A stretch of DNA of 64,000 bases from Methanobacterium sp. (GCA_030017655.1 JASEIM010000001.1:1-64000), one strand, 5' to 3'. Numbered from the stretch's first letter, positions 7,983 through 17,725 are shown. Made by a program: numbers and translations. Notes: generated by a model from the sequence alone, not told the origin.

Positions 7983-8921
7983 ATGGCAGAAGAAGGCAAA
8001 AAAGCCAAAATATTAACAACATGGCTCTCAGGATGTTCAGGATGTCACCTATCCATTGCAGATATACACGAAGCGATTATCGACGTAATGGAACTTGCAG
8101 ATTTTGAACACAGCCCTGTTTTAATGGATGTAAAATATGACGAAATTCCAGAAGTAGACGTTGCTATCGTCGAAGGTGGAATCAGAAACGACGAAAACCA
8201 CGAGATGGCTGAAAAAATCAGAGAAAAAGCTGGTTTAGTCATAGCGTACGGTACATGCGCAGTATACGGCGGTATCCCTGGACTCGGAAACTTATGCACC
8301 AACGAAGAACTTTTAAATGAAGCATATATAAACTGCCCAAGTAATGTAAACCCTGAAGGTATAGTTCCATGCGAAGAAGTACCAACTTTTGAAAGTAGGG
8401 TAAGACCTCTTGGAGAAGTTATTGATGTAGATTTAAACATACCAGGATGCCCACCAAGATCAGATGTTGTAGCAGAAGCGATTTTAGCTTTACTTACAGG
8501 GAAACCAATTGAATTACCAACAACAAACCTTTGTGAAGTTTGTCCAAGAGAAAAGCCACCAGAAGGAATGGCTATGGACGAAATAAAAAGACAATTTGAA
8601 TTAGGAAAACCAGAAGAAGATATATGTTTAGTAACCCAGGGACTGGTATGTATGGGTCCTGCAACAATTTCACTCTGTGGAGCAGAATGTCCAAGCATAG
8701 CTGTACCTTGTAGAGGATGTTACGGACCAACTTCAAAAGTAATGGATCAGGGCGCAAAAATGATAAGTGCAATAGGATCTGACTTTGGAGTTGAACAGGA
8801 TAAAACTGTTGATCCGGAAACAGTTGCTGAACAACTGGATGATGTAGTCGGTACTTTCTATACATTTACACTCCCGGCTTCATTAGTACCTATGAAATTA
8901 AGGACAAAGGAGGGAAAATAA
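7983..8921 (+). CDS. mvhG: F420-non-reducing [NiFe]-hydrogenase small subunit MvhG
   Basis: A 312-residue small subunit. The proximal cluster ligands are in WLSGCSGCHLS near residue 20, with further segments GTCAVYGGIPG, NIPGCPPRSD, LCEVCPREKPP and LCGAECPSIAVPCRGCYGP for the remaining [4Fe-4S] clusters. It passes electrons from the NiFe site in MvhA towards MvhD. There is no twin-arginine signal, in keeping with a cytoplasmic enzyme. Its stop codon abuts the ATG of mvhA without a gap. Confidence 0.95.
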   Translation: MAEEGKKAKILTTWLSGCSGCHLSIADIHEAIIDVMELADFEHSPVLMDVKYDEIPEVDVAIVEGGIRNDENHEMAEKIREKAGLVIAYGTCAVYGGIPGLGNLCTNEELLNEAYINCPSNVNPEGIVPCEEVPTFESRVRPLGEVIDVDLNIPGCPPRSDVVAEAILALLTGKPIELPTTNLCEVCPREKPPEGMAMDEIKRQFELGKPEEDICLVTQGLVCMGPATISLCGAECPSIAVPCRGCYGPTSKVMDQGAKMISAIGSDFGVEQDKTVDPETVAEQLDDVVGTFYTFTLPASLVPMKLRTKEGK

Positions 8922-10340
8922 ATGGTTAAATTAACACTTGAACCTGTAACAAGAATTGAAGGTCACGCTAAAATTACCGTACAGCTCGATGATGCAGGAA
9001 ATGTCCAGGAAACCAAGCTCCACGTTATGGAATTCCGTGGGTTTGAAAAATTCTTACAGGGAAGACAGATTGAAGATGTACCGAGAATAGTACCAAGGAT
9101 CTGTGGTATTTGTGATGTACAGCACCACCTTGCAGCTACAAAAGCTGTTGACGGTGTCTTTGGATTTACTCAAGAAGATGTTCTTCCAGCAGCATATAAA
9201 ATGAGGGAAATTATGAACTGGGGTTCATATATGCACTCACATGCACTCCACTTCTACTTCCTGGCTGCACCTGATTTTATAGCAGGTAAAGACAGAAAAA
9301 CAAGAAACGTCTTCCAGATTATTAAAGATGCACCTGAATTAGCATTACAGGCTATAGAACTCAGGAAAAATGCACTTGCTATTGTAACAGCAACTGGTGG
9401 AAGGCCAATTCACCCAACATCAAACTTACCTGGTGGAATATCCACAGAACTTGATGACGAAACCCAAAAAGATCTGCTTGCAAAAGCTCAAAGAAACATT
9501 GAACTTGCAGATGCCACAATTCAAACTGCAATACCAATCTTTGAAGAAAACTTAGATCTTGTAAAGGAACTTGGTTACGTTAAAACATACCACACTGGTC
9601 TTGTTAACGACGGTGTATGGGATGTTTACCACGGTGACGTAAGGATGAAAGACCCTGAAGGTAACCCTTATGTGGAATTTGCACCAGAAAATTACGTTGA
9701 TTACATTGCAGAAAAAACAAAACCATACTCCTACTTGAAATTCCCATACATAAAGGACATAGGATATCCAGAAGGTGTTTACAGAGTTGCACCTCTCTCA
9801 AGGTTAAACGTAGTTGACAAAATGCCAGATGCTGCACCAAAAGCGCAAGATTATCTCAAAGAATTCAGAAACACATTTGGATACGCACAGGAACCACTAC
9901 TCTTCCACTGGGCAAGACTCATAGAACTTGTAGCATGTGCTGAAATGGCTGCAGATGCTTTAGAACAGGATTTATCTGGTCAGAAATGGCAAGATTCTCT
10001 TGAAAAAGTAGCTGGTGAAGGTGTAGGAATTGTTGAAGCACCGAGAGGAACATTAACCCACCATTATGCTACAGATGAGAACGGACTTGTCACTAAAGCG
10101 AACATAGTTGTTGCAACAATCCAGAACAACCCATCCATGGAAATGGGTATTCAAAAAGTTGCTAAAGACTACATAAAACCTGGTGTAGAAGTAGACGACA
10201 GTATTTTCAACCTAATGGAGATGGTAATAAGAGCATACGATCCATGCTTATCATGTGCAACCCATACCATTGACAGTCAAATGAAACTTGCAACTCTCGA
10301 GGTATACGATAGCCAAGGAAATCTAATAAACAAAGTTTAA
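8922..10340 (+). CDS. mvhA: F420-non-reducing [NiFe]-hydrogenase large subunit MvhA
   Basis: A 472-residue large subunit with the two nickel-binding pairs: RICGIC near residue 60 and DPCLSC near residue 440. H2 is split here. The motif DPCLSCATH is followed by 25 residues, the tail expected to be removed by a maturation protease after nickel insertion. The ligand is cysteine at both positions of the last motif, so this is not a selenocysteine version. It directly follows mvhG. Confidence 0.95.
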   Translation: MVKLTLEPVTRIEGHAKITVQLDDAGNVQETKLHVMEFRGFEKFLQGRQIEDVPRIVPRICGICDVQHHLAATKAVDGVFGFTQEDVLPAAYKMREIMNWGSYMHSHALHFYFLAAPDFIAGKDRKTRNVFQIIKDAPELALQAIELRKNALAIVTATGGRPIHPTSNLPGGISTELDDETQKDLLAKAQRNIELADATIQTAIPIFEENLDLVKELGYVKTYHTGLVNDGVWDVYHGDVRMKDPEGNPYVEFAPENYVDYIAEKTKPYSYLKFPYIKDIGYPEGVYRVAPLSRLNVVDKMPDAAPKAQDYLKEFRNTFGYAQEPLLFHWARLIELVACAEMAADALEQDLSGQKWQDSLEKVAGEGVGIVEAPRGTLTHHYATDENGLVTKANIVVATIQNNPSMEMGIQKVAKDYIKPGVEVDDSIFNLMEMVIRAYDPCLSCATHTIDSQMKLATLEVYDSQGNLINKV

Positions 10341-10361
10341 ATGTGGAAAAGATAATAGTAC

Positions 10362-10396
10362 TTAACAAAGACATTCAGTAATTTAACAAAGACATT
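10362..10396 (+). repeat. Direct repeat between mvhA and mvhB
   Basis: The 14-base word TTAACAAAGACATT occurs at 10362-10375 and again at 10383-10396, a period of 21 bases. The second copy runs into the mvhB ribosome binding site (AAGGTGA, 10397-10403). It looks like a local tandem duplication of the intercistronic segment; a role in translation of mvhB is possible but not shown. Confidence 0.7.
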
Positions 10397-10410
10397 AAGG
10401 TGAAGAAAAA

Positions 10411-11610
10411 ATGATAGTAGTTAATAAAGAAGGCTGCATTAGATGCGGAGCTTGCGAAGGCACATGTCCGACAGCAGCAATTGCAGTATCACCTGAAGAT
10501 GTTATTTACTGTGATTTATGTGCTGGTGAACCAAAATGTGTGACAACTTGTCCAACTGGTGCATTAAAAGCAGAAGAAATGACATTGGACGAATCAGGTA
10601 CTACACAAACTCGCATAGTATTCAATCCTTCATTATGTGATGAGTGTGGTGAATGTGTTGAAGTTTGTCCTCCAAACGTCTTAAAACTGGAAGAAGGAAA
10701 AGTTCAAGCAATGCCACTACAAGGATTTTGTGTAATGTGCCAGAAATGTGTAGATGTATGTCCAGTAGACGTTATAGGTGTAGAGGGTGTTAAGGAGCCT
10801 AAAACTATTGAAAAGGACATTACAGGCCCTATAGCCATTATAGACTGTGTTGGTTGTGGAATGTGTGTAGAAGAATGTCCGGTAGATGCTATTACACTTT
10901 CTGAAATAGGTGAACCAATAGAAATCGATGAAGAAGCATGTATAAAGTGCGGAGTATGTTCACAAACATGCCCATGGAACGCAGTATACATATCTGGTAA
11001 AGAACCAGTTAAAAGAGCAAAAGACATCATTGCATTCGATCTGGATGAAGATGCATGTATTGGATGTAATGTTTGTGTCGAAGCATGTCCTGGAGACTTT
11101 ATTAAGTCCAAGGCAGCAGATCTTTCAGTGGAACTTCCAGATGTCTGTACAGCATGCGGACTTTGTGCAAAAATGTGTCCTGTTGAGGCCATAAACCTTG
11201 AAGTCGAACTTGGACCTGCAACACCAGCAGCTGAAGTTGGACTTGTCAGGAATGAAGAAGTCTGTGTACTGGATGGGGGATGTGCAGAAGTATGTCCTAC
11301 TGAAGCTATAAAAGTTGTACCTGGTGAATCCTACGCTATGTGTACAAGATGCGGAGCATGTGCTTCAATCTGTCCTACAGGCGCACTAAAAGTAACAGAG
11401 ATCGACAAAGAAATCAACGGCGAAATCGTAAAAAGAGACAGAATAGAATTCAGCCCAGCACTATGTGATGAATGTGGAGACTGTATTGAAGTATGTCCAT
11501 ATGATATGCTGACACTTGAAGAAGGTGCAAAAGTACCAATCAAAGGATACTGTGTACTCTGCGACAAGTGTATTGAGTTCTGTCCAAACGATGCATTATC
11601 TCTAAAATAA
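10411..11610 (+). CDS. mvhB: Polyferredoxin MvhB
   Basis: A 399-residue protein made of six tandem two-cluster ferredoxin units: twelve CxxCxxCxxxCP-type motifs, as known for MvhB. The second motif has a 4-residue insertion (CDLCAGEPKCVTTCP). The ninth (CVLDGGCAEVCP, residues 285-296) has Asp288 where the second cysteine should be. The first and last blocks are similar to each other (PSLCDECGECVEVCP and PALCDECGDCIEVCP), showing internal duplication. It is encoded with the hydrogenase and is thought to carry electrons or connect the complex to formylmethanofuran dehydrogenase. AAGGTGA precedes the ATG by about 7 bases. Confidence 0.95.
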   Translation: MIVVNKEGCIRCGACEGTCPTAAIAVSPEDVIYCDLCAGEPKCVTTCPTGALKAEEMTLDESGTTQTRIVFNPSLCDECGECVEVCPPNVLKLEEGKVQAMPLQGFCVMCQKCVDVCPVDVIGVEGVKEPKTIEKDITGPIAIIDCVGCGMCVEECPVDAITLSEIGEPIEIDEEACIKCGVCSQTCPWNAVYISGKEPVKRAKDIIAFDLDEDACIGCNVCVEACPGDFIKSKAADLSVELPDVCTACGLCAKMCPVEAINLEVELGPATPAAEVGLVRNEEVCVLDGGCAEVCPTEAIKVVPGESYAMCTRCGACASICPTGALKVTEIDKEINGEIVKRDRIEFSPALCDECGDCIEVCPYDMLTLEEGAKVPIKGYCVLCDKCIEFCPNDALSLK

Positions 11611-12033
11611 ATTAATTTTTAATTTTTAAGGTGGATTTTCCACCAAACGCTCGAAAATTCCCTCAGAATTTTCGGCGCCCCAAACACAGTAAACTGTGTT
11701 TGAGGGTATTTATTTTTAAATTTAAACATTTTAAACTAATTAATAATCTATTTCCTAAAATAATTTAATATCTGAATTTTCATATCTAAAATAAGGCTTT
11801 TAACACTTTAATATTGTAATAATGGTTGATATTGGTCTTTTTTAGTAGGTGATTTTAATTAAAGAAATACACTTGAAATATAGGTCTAAATAATACTGTT
11901 CTTTATTTTTCAGATATTAAATTCAATTTATTTGTGAAAAATTTATATTACAAATATTAAATAAGTATTAAAAATGTGATTTTGCCCACATATCTATTCT
12001 AAATTAAAAAATTAACCAGATTTATATCTAAAA
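11611..12033. other. Intergenic region with two hairpins behind mvhB
   Basis: No gene is seen. At 11641-11704 are two strong inverted repeats: CGAAAATTC/GAATTTTCG around CCTCA, and CAAACACAGT/ACTGTGTTTG around AA, followed by GAGGG. These resemble the units in the tracts at 360-668 and 6893-7142 and could end mvh transcription, though no long T-run follows directly. From 11710 to 12033 the sequence is AT-rich without visible structure. Confidence 0.65.
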
Positions 12034-12222
12034 TTAGATTTTACTGGTTTTTTTAATATAAATCCCATGTTTATCCAGGTCAATTTCAACTACCCTACCT
12101 TTCAGCTCTTTTTTAGAACCCAGTATGTCTATGAGCTCTATATTTTCACCATCAATCTTAATGGATAAAACATCTTCCATAATCATGTCACCATCTGTTG
12201 AGTAAACTGTTGATTCACACAT
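12034..12222 (-). CDS. CooT-like small nickel-binding protein
   Basis: A 62-residue protein starting MCESTVY, with GDMIMEDVLSIKIDGENIEL and KGRVVEIDLDKHGIYI. The N-terminal Met-Cys, the MEDV segment and the small all-beta pattern match the CooT family, where Cys2 binds nickel in the dimer. CooT was described as an accessory to CO dehydrogenase; in methanogens free-standing homologues are common and their client is unknown. It precedes pyrC on the same strand in the window but lies downstream of it in transcription, 26 bases after its stop. Confidence 0.75.
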   Translation of the reverse strand: MCESTVYSTDGDMIMEDVLSIKIDGENIELIDILGSKKELKGRVVEIDLDKHGIYIKKTSKI

Positions 12223-12248
12223 TTTATCACCTCTACTTTTAATAATAT

Positions 12249-13541
12249 TCAGGTTTCTCCATAAACAAATTTACCTTTATTTTCAAATACTTCTCCATCT
12301 TTCATAACAATATTTCCCCTTACAATCGTCATAACTGGCATTCCCTTAACATTAAAACCTTCAAATGGAGAATATTTGGCCTTAGTCTTAAAATCATTGG
12401 GATTAATTATATATTCCTTTTTCATATCTACGACCACAAAATCTGCATCCATTCCCTCAGCAATTTTTCCCTTGTTTTCAAGATTAAATATTTTGGCAGG
12501 ATTTTCACATAAAAGTCGTTTTATGTCTTTAAAACCTATTTTATTTTCATTTACTTTGGTTAAAAGCAAGGGGAGAGTTGTTTCAAGATTGGGAATTCCT
12601 GGAGGGGCTTCCCAAACATTTTTTTCCTTTTCCTTTACTGTGTGGGGTGCGTGGTCAGTTCCAATAATATCAATATTTTTAAGGTAGGAAATATCTAATT
12701 TATTATCAATATCCCTGAGAGGGGGGTTAGTTTTTACAATATTGGCATACTTATCAAAGTAAGAGTCATCTAGAAGCAAATGGTGTGGTGTTATCTCTGA
12801 TGTGACTTTATTTCCATCATTTTTAGCCATATTCAATATTTCAAGGGATTTTTTTGTACTTACATGACATATATGGATTTTCTGGCCATAAAATCTGGAA
12901 AATGCAATGGCCGTAGACACTGCAACAATCTCTGAAACTGGGGGACGCGCCTTAGCGTATATCTTAGGATTTTCATACATTCCATTTTTTTCCATTTCAG
13001 TACAGTAATTAGTGAGATTTTCATCCTCAGCATGGATGGAAATGACATTCTTTTGGGGTAATTTTGAAATTTCCTCAAAAACTTCCATTAAAAAGCTGTT
13101 ATCAACCAGATCCATGAAAATCTTAAAAGATGCAGGCTTAAGTTCAGCAATTTTTTTTATCTCTTCTAAATTACCAACCCCTGCATGCAAGCCAAAATCA
13201 ACAATACTCTTTTTTCTGGCTATATCCAGTTTCTCAAGAAAAGCTTTACTGGTATTTGTTGGAGGTTTTGTGTTAGGCATATCCATTACTGTAGTGAAGC
13301 CTCCTGCCGCGGCCGCTTCGCTACCGCTTCTAAAATCCTCTTTATGTATAAGTCCCGGATCCCTGAAGTGCACATGAGAGTCAATCAAACCGGGTAAGAC
13401 AGGCTTTCCTTTAATGTCAATTACTTTTTCACTTTCTGGGGGAATTTTAGTTATAGAGACTATTTTACCCTCTTTAATTCCTATTGAACACTCCTTATTT
13501 TCAGGGACGAGTTTACAGTTAGTTAAACATAAATCAATCAA
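12249..13541 (-). CDS. pyrC: Dihydroorotase
   Basis: A 430-residue amidohydrolase with the zinc motif DSHVHFRDPG near residue 56, a central ISIHAEDENL, HICHVSTKKS, and IIGTDHAPHT, the signatures of class I dihydroorotase. It closes the pyrimidine ring, converting carbamoyl aspartate to dihydroorotate. The C-terminus has the usual MTIVRGNIVMKDGEV strand of the small beta domain. Length is normal for the archaeal enzyme. It is followed closely by the CooT-like gene. Confidence 0.93.
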   Translation of the reverse strand: MIDLCLTNCKLVPENKECSIGIKEGKIVSITKIPPESEKVIDIKGKPVLPGLIDSHVHFRDPGLIHKEDFRSGSEAAAAGGFTTVMDMPNTKPPTNTSKAFLEKLDIARKKSIVDFGLHAGVGNLEEIKKIAELKPASFKIFMDLVDNSFLMEVFEEISKLPQKNVISIHAEDENLTNYCTEMEKNGMYENPKIYAKARPPVSEIVAVSTAIAFSRFYGQKIHICHVSTKKSLEILNMAKNDGNKVTSEITPHHLLLDDSYFDKYANIVKTNPPLRDIDNKLDISYLKNIDIIGTDHAPHTVKEKEKNVWEAPPGIPNLETTLPLLLTKVNENKIGFKDIKRLLCENPAKIFNLENKGKIAEGMDADFVVVDMKKEYIINPNDFKTKAKYSPFEGFNVKGMPVMTIVRGNIVMKDGEVFENKGKFVYGET

Positions 13542-13638
13542 TATAACACCTTTTAAGAATAAGATAGAATTATTTATTTAATATTTTATTTAATGTCTAT
13601 TAGATTTTTTGATCTGAACTAGGATCAATCTATAAGTT

Positions 13639-15894
13639 TTATAGATTAAATCTTCCTTTTATCCTTCGATACCTCTCTACTAAATCTTTAATTTGTTCTT
13701 TTGCATTTCTTTCCGGACTGTAAGGCAATATACCTCCATAAAGGGCAATTTCCTCCTTTTCTAATTTCCTGATATTCTCATAGGCAACATCTTTCCATAG
13801 ATCTAACCAGCCGTCTTCAGGCCGTGAATAACCTGTTAGATCCATCCCAAGATGCTCACCCCAGATCACTTCTTTGAACCTTTCCAAAGTCCCTCTCCCT
13901 GGCTGGTCAAAATCAGAAAACACGGCATTCATTTCCATATTGCGGTAATTTTTAGAGCTGTCAGGAGTTCCAAACTCCTCTGCAGCACTTAAAGATGATC
14001 CATCCAGATTAGAAGTGCCTAATGTTGTCCAAACATCATCAACAATGGCAAGCTTGCTGTGAATATAGCAGTGCCTTAATTTATTTTTCCCATTTTTAAA
14101 ATAGCCGGACCATTTGGCAAAAACTCCAATTTGCGGGTGTTCAATTAAGAGTTTTTCAAGGTCTAATCCAATTAATCGAAAACCATAGTGCTGCCAGCTC
14201 CTGTAGGTTGGAACATCAGGAATCTCATTGATAAGCATTATCAACTGTAAATCAGGATTTGATTCAAGCGCCTGTTTTAAAGCATTAATAATATATTTAT
14301 TGGTGAAATACTGATTTTCAAGATAAATAAAATCCTGAGCATTGGTTATAGCACGTCTGTAAGCTTCAAGAACACCCATTTCTCCTTCTTTACTAACCGT
14401 ATTTGGAGTAATTGACCTCACGATTTGTATGGGTTCATTATATGATTTTAATGGATTTAATTCAGTTGAAACCTGTTCTACGATATTTAAAGAATAATTA
14501 TCTGCATCTGGAGTGGTTTCTTTTATAATTTTGCCATTTCCATTAAAATTCTGGTCTGAAAGATAGTTCCAGAGCTCAACGAAAAATTCTTCCAGATGTT
14601 CAATAACATTGCCCTTTAGATATATTGAAAGATCGTGGACAGGGCCTTCATTTTTATTTAAACGGCGCTTTTCTTCAATTAAATGCTTTTTAGTATCCCA
14701 GTAAGCTTGATTAAATGGTGATCCAATAATAAATCCTTCTTTACCATCAACAACCATGACTTTAGCATGCATGGCATAGGGTCCCTTTGCCCAGAATCTT
14801 CTAACCTCGACATCCGTATCTCTAAAATAGGTATTAATCTCATCAAAACTATCAGGAACAATAGTATTTTCATTAATTATGATTTTAACGTCTGCCCCTC
14901 TATTTTGAGCTTCTAACAACTTGGATACAAGAACATCATCAGATTTATATTCATCTGCCCCTCTCTCTGAGGAGAAAAACCTTGGAACAAAATCAGGGTA
15001 AAATTCATACTGGGTCAGATAAACATAAGATTCAGCATTCTCTAAAACTTCAACAATCCTTTCCATCACATCTTCATTATCTATAAGTATTTCATAACTG
15101 TTATTATATGAAATTCGAGAGGGATAATTATTTTTTAATGTGACAAACCATCCATCTATCCAGGCACGGTTAATGACAATTTCATCTATTGATTTTATTG
15201 TGTCGCTCACATCTTCATAAACCGAGGTTTCTTTAATATCAAACACTCCAAGTTTATCCTGAACAACAACCTTAATATCAGGGTCTTTATCTATAATTTC
15301 TCTATATCTACTGGGAGGATAAATAATGCGGTAATATCCATTTTCATCTGTGGTTGTACTTCCCAGTAAATCATCATGTAGTGAAAATAAGGCTCCAGAC
15401 AAATTTTTCATATGTTTAATTGGACCATTTAAACGTGAATCTTTTTCTATAAATGATTTCACTGATTTAAGCTTAGATTCGAGAAGATCCAGTGCATTTA
15501 ACTTAATTTTCCCAAAATCAATATCTTCAGCCATAACGGTTATTCCTTCTACCGGATTTCCCTTTTCATCAATGACTCTACCTTCAATACCGATATTTCC
15601 TTTATTTAGCTCTATATCTCCAAAATCAAATGTATTTTCAACATTTTCTTTTGATAAGGACATTATTGCTTCATCTTCCACTAAAATATCAAGTTTAACA
15701 CTGATTTTATCTTCATCAGACCGGGCTTTGGTAGGGTAATCAATCTCAAATTTACCATCTTCATTGGTTTCTGTCTGTCCTAATTTTTGATTATCTGAAA
15801 AAAATCCAGTATTTATATTAAAGACATTAACATTAAGATTAGAAAGGGGTTTTTTGTTATTATCTACCAAACGTCCGGATAATCTGTATTCCAT
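13639..15894 (-). CDS. Phospholipase D-like protein with N-terminal carboxypeptidase-regulatory-like domains
   Basis: About 751 residues. Two beta-sandwich repeats of the carboxypeptidase-regulatory type open the protein (SGRLVDNNKKPLSNLNV and EGRVIDEKGNPVEGITV), each with an ENGYY- or EDGKF-like strand. Two HKD motifs follow, HAKVMVVD near residue 375 and HSKLAIVD near residue 611 with GTSNLDGSS, the paired active-site halves of the PLD superfamily. No signal peptide or membrane segment is seen. The substrate is unknown; phosphodiesterase, lipase or nuclease activity are all possible. I chose ATG 15894, with GGTGGT upstream, over a TTG 15 bases earlier. Confidence 0.82.
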   Translation of the reverse strand: MEYRLSGRLVDNNKKPLSNLNVNVFNINTGFFSDNQKLGQTETNEDGKFEIDYPTKARSDEDKISVKLDILVEDEAIMSLSKENVENTFDFGDIELNKGNIGIEGRVIDEKGNPVEGITVMAEDIDFGKIKLNALDLLESKLKSVKSFIEKDSRLNGPIKHMKNLSGALFSLHDDLLGSTTTDENGYYRIIYPPSRYREIIDKDPDIKVVVQDKLGVFDIKETSVYEDVSDTIKSIDEIVINRAWIDGWFVTLKNNYPSRISYNNSYEILIDNEDVMERIVEVLENAESYVYLTQYEFYPDFVPRFFSSERGADEYKSDDVLVSKLLEAQNRGADVKIIINENTIVPDSFDEINTYFRDTDVEVRRFWAKGPYAMHAKVMVVDGKEGFIIGSPFNQAYWDTKKHLIEEKRRLNKNEGPVHDLSIYLKGNVIEHLEEFFVELWNYLSDQNFNGNGKIIKETTPDADNYSLNIVEQVSTELNPLKSYNEPIQIVRSITPNTVSKEGEMGVLEAYRRAITNAQDFIYLENQYFTNKYIINALKQALESNPDLQLIMLINEIPDVPTYRSWQHYGFRLIGLDLEKLLIEHPQIGVFAKWSGYFKNGKNKLRHCYIHSKLAIVDDVWTTLGTSNLDGSSLSAAEEFGTPDSSKNYRNMEMNAVFSDFDQPGRGTLERFKEVIWGEHLGMDLTGYSRPEDGWLDLWKDVAYENIRKLEKEEIALYGGILPYSPERNAKEQIKDLVERYRRIKGRFNL

Positions 15895-15953
15895 GAATTT
15901 TACCACCAAAACATCTGATCAGCCAAATTAATTAAATCATGAATTATAAAGCT

Positions 15954-16487
15954 TTATTTTAGTTCTAAACTATTAATTATCATGTTAAAATCTGTTTGAG
16001 CGCTATTGAATTCATCTGGAGGTGCATGACAATAAATTTTATATAATTTTCCATTTTTATCAACACTTATTTCTATTCTTGATGGTTCTGAGTCTCCTTT
16101 TGATTTATAAACAATTTTTTGAGCATTCATTCCGTCCACGTTAATTGTTTCATTGGATACAATTTCTACAGGCAATGGAACAGTAGCAGACACCTTCTTT
16201 GTGGAAATATTTTCTGATTGATAAGCAGCTGTTAATCCTGGTTTCTCAATGGTAACCTGTTTTTTACCATTAAATAATGAAACACTGTATTTTCCAGCGG
16301 ATAGATTCCATGTATCTGGATAATCGAAGGAAATCTCATTATCATCATAATGCTTAGTGCTGGAGTCTTTATCAGTTATAGAATATGTTGTATTTCCTTG
16401 AGTTTGATTATTATCTTCTATATCTATACATCCGGATGCTGAGACAATAAAAGTTAAAAATAGAATTATAATAATGTACTTTTTCAA
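15954..16487 (-). CDS. PsbP-like lipoprotein
   Basis: A 177-residue protein with a signal sequence ending in a lipobox, SASGC near residue 20, so it should be lipid-anchored outside the membrane. After a polar linker the domain begins at ISFDYPDTWNLSAG and ends NMIINSLEL, the pattern of PsbP-like (MOG1 fold) domains common in Methanobacterium secreted proteins. Function is unknown. A related gene broken by a stop codon lies at 27889-28425. It diverges from the COG1323 gene. Confidence 0.7.
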   Translation of the reverse strand: MKKYIIIILFLTFIVSASGCIDIEDNNQTQGNTTYSITDKDSSTKHYDDNEISFDYPDTWNLSAGKYSVSLFNGKKQVTIEKPGLTAAYQSENISTKKVSATVPLPVEIVSNETINVDGMNAQKIVYKSKGDSEPSRIEISVDKNGKLYKIYCHAPPDEFNSAQTDFNMIINSLELK

Positions 16488-16624
16488 AAATATACCCCTC
16501 CTTTATATTATATTGAACATACTTATTTAAATTAATTCCATATTTTGATTGATAATCATTCTTTAAAATTAAATATTCAGAATCTCCGAAAAGGATTTAT
16601 TTTAAGGCATAGATAAAAATTTTC

Positions 16625-17725
16625 ATGCCTTCAAAAGAAAAATTTGTGAAAAGTCTCATTTCAAAGGATAGAAAACTTCTAATTGAAGATGCGGACAAAG
16701 ATCCTGTTTACGGAGAAAGCGAAGGTAAAATAGAAATAATTGCAGATTTCACAGAATATTCTCCATTACACATTGGCCACAGGCACTGTTTGAGGGTAGC
16801 AAAGGAAAAAATTCCTGAAGGAATCTTTGTTGCAGTAGTTCCCGGACTTTTTGAACGCAGTGGAAGGGGACTCCCCTATATCATGACCCGCAATGCAAGG
16901 GCTCATGCTGCAGTGGCTGTTGGAGCAGATATAGTTATAGAAGGGCCTCCGATGGGTATAATGGGTTCTGGACAGTATTCTTTATGTCTTGCAAAGATTT
17001 TTAAAGCATTGGATGCAGACTATATTCCTAGGGGTTATAAACCACTGGAAGGTTTTAATGAAATACTCCAGAGAATATCGGATGGGAGAGGAGTAGCTCC
17101 AAAACCCTATAAAATCATTGATATGGATACAAAAGAAGTTTTGATGGAAGGAAAACTTCATGAAGATAACTATGTTATTGTATCACTTTCCAGATCCCTG
17201 ACAAAGGTCAATTTTGATTTCAAGGATAAATTCATCTTCGTAAAACGCATTGAAGGCGTAAGCGGCACTATAATTAGAGAAGCTGTTTTGAATCAGGATT
17301 TAAAGTCTGCAGAAAAAATGCTGCCCTCACAAACCATCGAGGTTTTAAAGAGGGAAATAGATATTAATAAAGCCCCTCTTCATAATATACGGGATGAAAA
17401 AGGTATAATTGACCTTGTAAACCAGTCATCGGAAAGTTATTTAAAATCACTTGCACTTTTAGACGATAAAACAGTTTTAAACCTCATAAATGGCCGGCCA
17501 TTTGAAAATATTCATGATATTGGGGAATGTATTTCGCGCGGTTTCAGCAGGCATTACAAAACAAGGGTTTTATCATCTCTTGAAGCAAGAATAGATAAAA
17601 AAACAGTCTCTAAATATATAGAGAAATACCCATCCGTTATTCGTGTGTTGAACTATAAAGATAAAGATACACTTAAAAATTTTAAAAATAATATACCCCA
17701 CAGGAGGATAGAAATATGGCAATAA
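16625..17725 (+). CDS. Nucleotidyltransferase of the COG1323 (TmcAL-like) family
   Basis: A 366-residue protein. The N-terminal half is a HIGH-type nucleotidyltransferase: IADFTEYSPLHIGHRHCL holds the HxGH nucleotide motif near residue 50, and an ISGT-like VSGTIIRE follows near residue 218. The C-terminal helical part matches the archaeal members of the family. The bacterial relative TmcAL makes acetylcytidine in tRNA; whether the archaeal proteins do so is not settled. It overlaps the next gene by 10 bases. Confidence 0.78.
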   Translation: MPSKEKFVKSLISKDRKLLIEDADKDPVYGESEGKIEIIADFTEYSPLHIGHRHCLRVAKEKIPEGIFVAVVPGLFERSGRGLPYIMTRNARAHAAVAVGADIVIEGPPMGIMGSGQYSLCLAKIFKALDADYIPRGYKPLEGFNEILQRISDGRGVAPKPYKIIDMDTKEVLMEGKLHEDNYVIVSLSRSLTKVNFDFKDKFIFVKRIEGVSGTIIREAVLNQDLKSAEKMLPSQTIEVLKREIDINKAPLHNIRDEKGIIDLVNQSSESYLKSLALLDDKTVLNLINGRPFENIHDIGECISRGFSRHYKTRVLSSLEARIDKKTVSKYIEKYPSVIRVLNYKDKDTLKNFKNNIPHRRIEIWQ

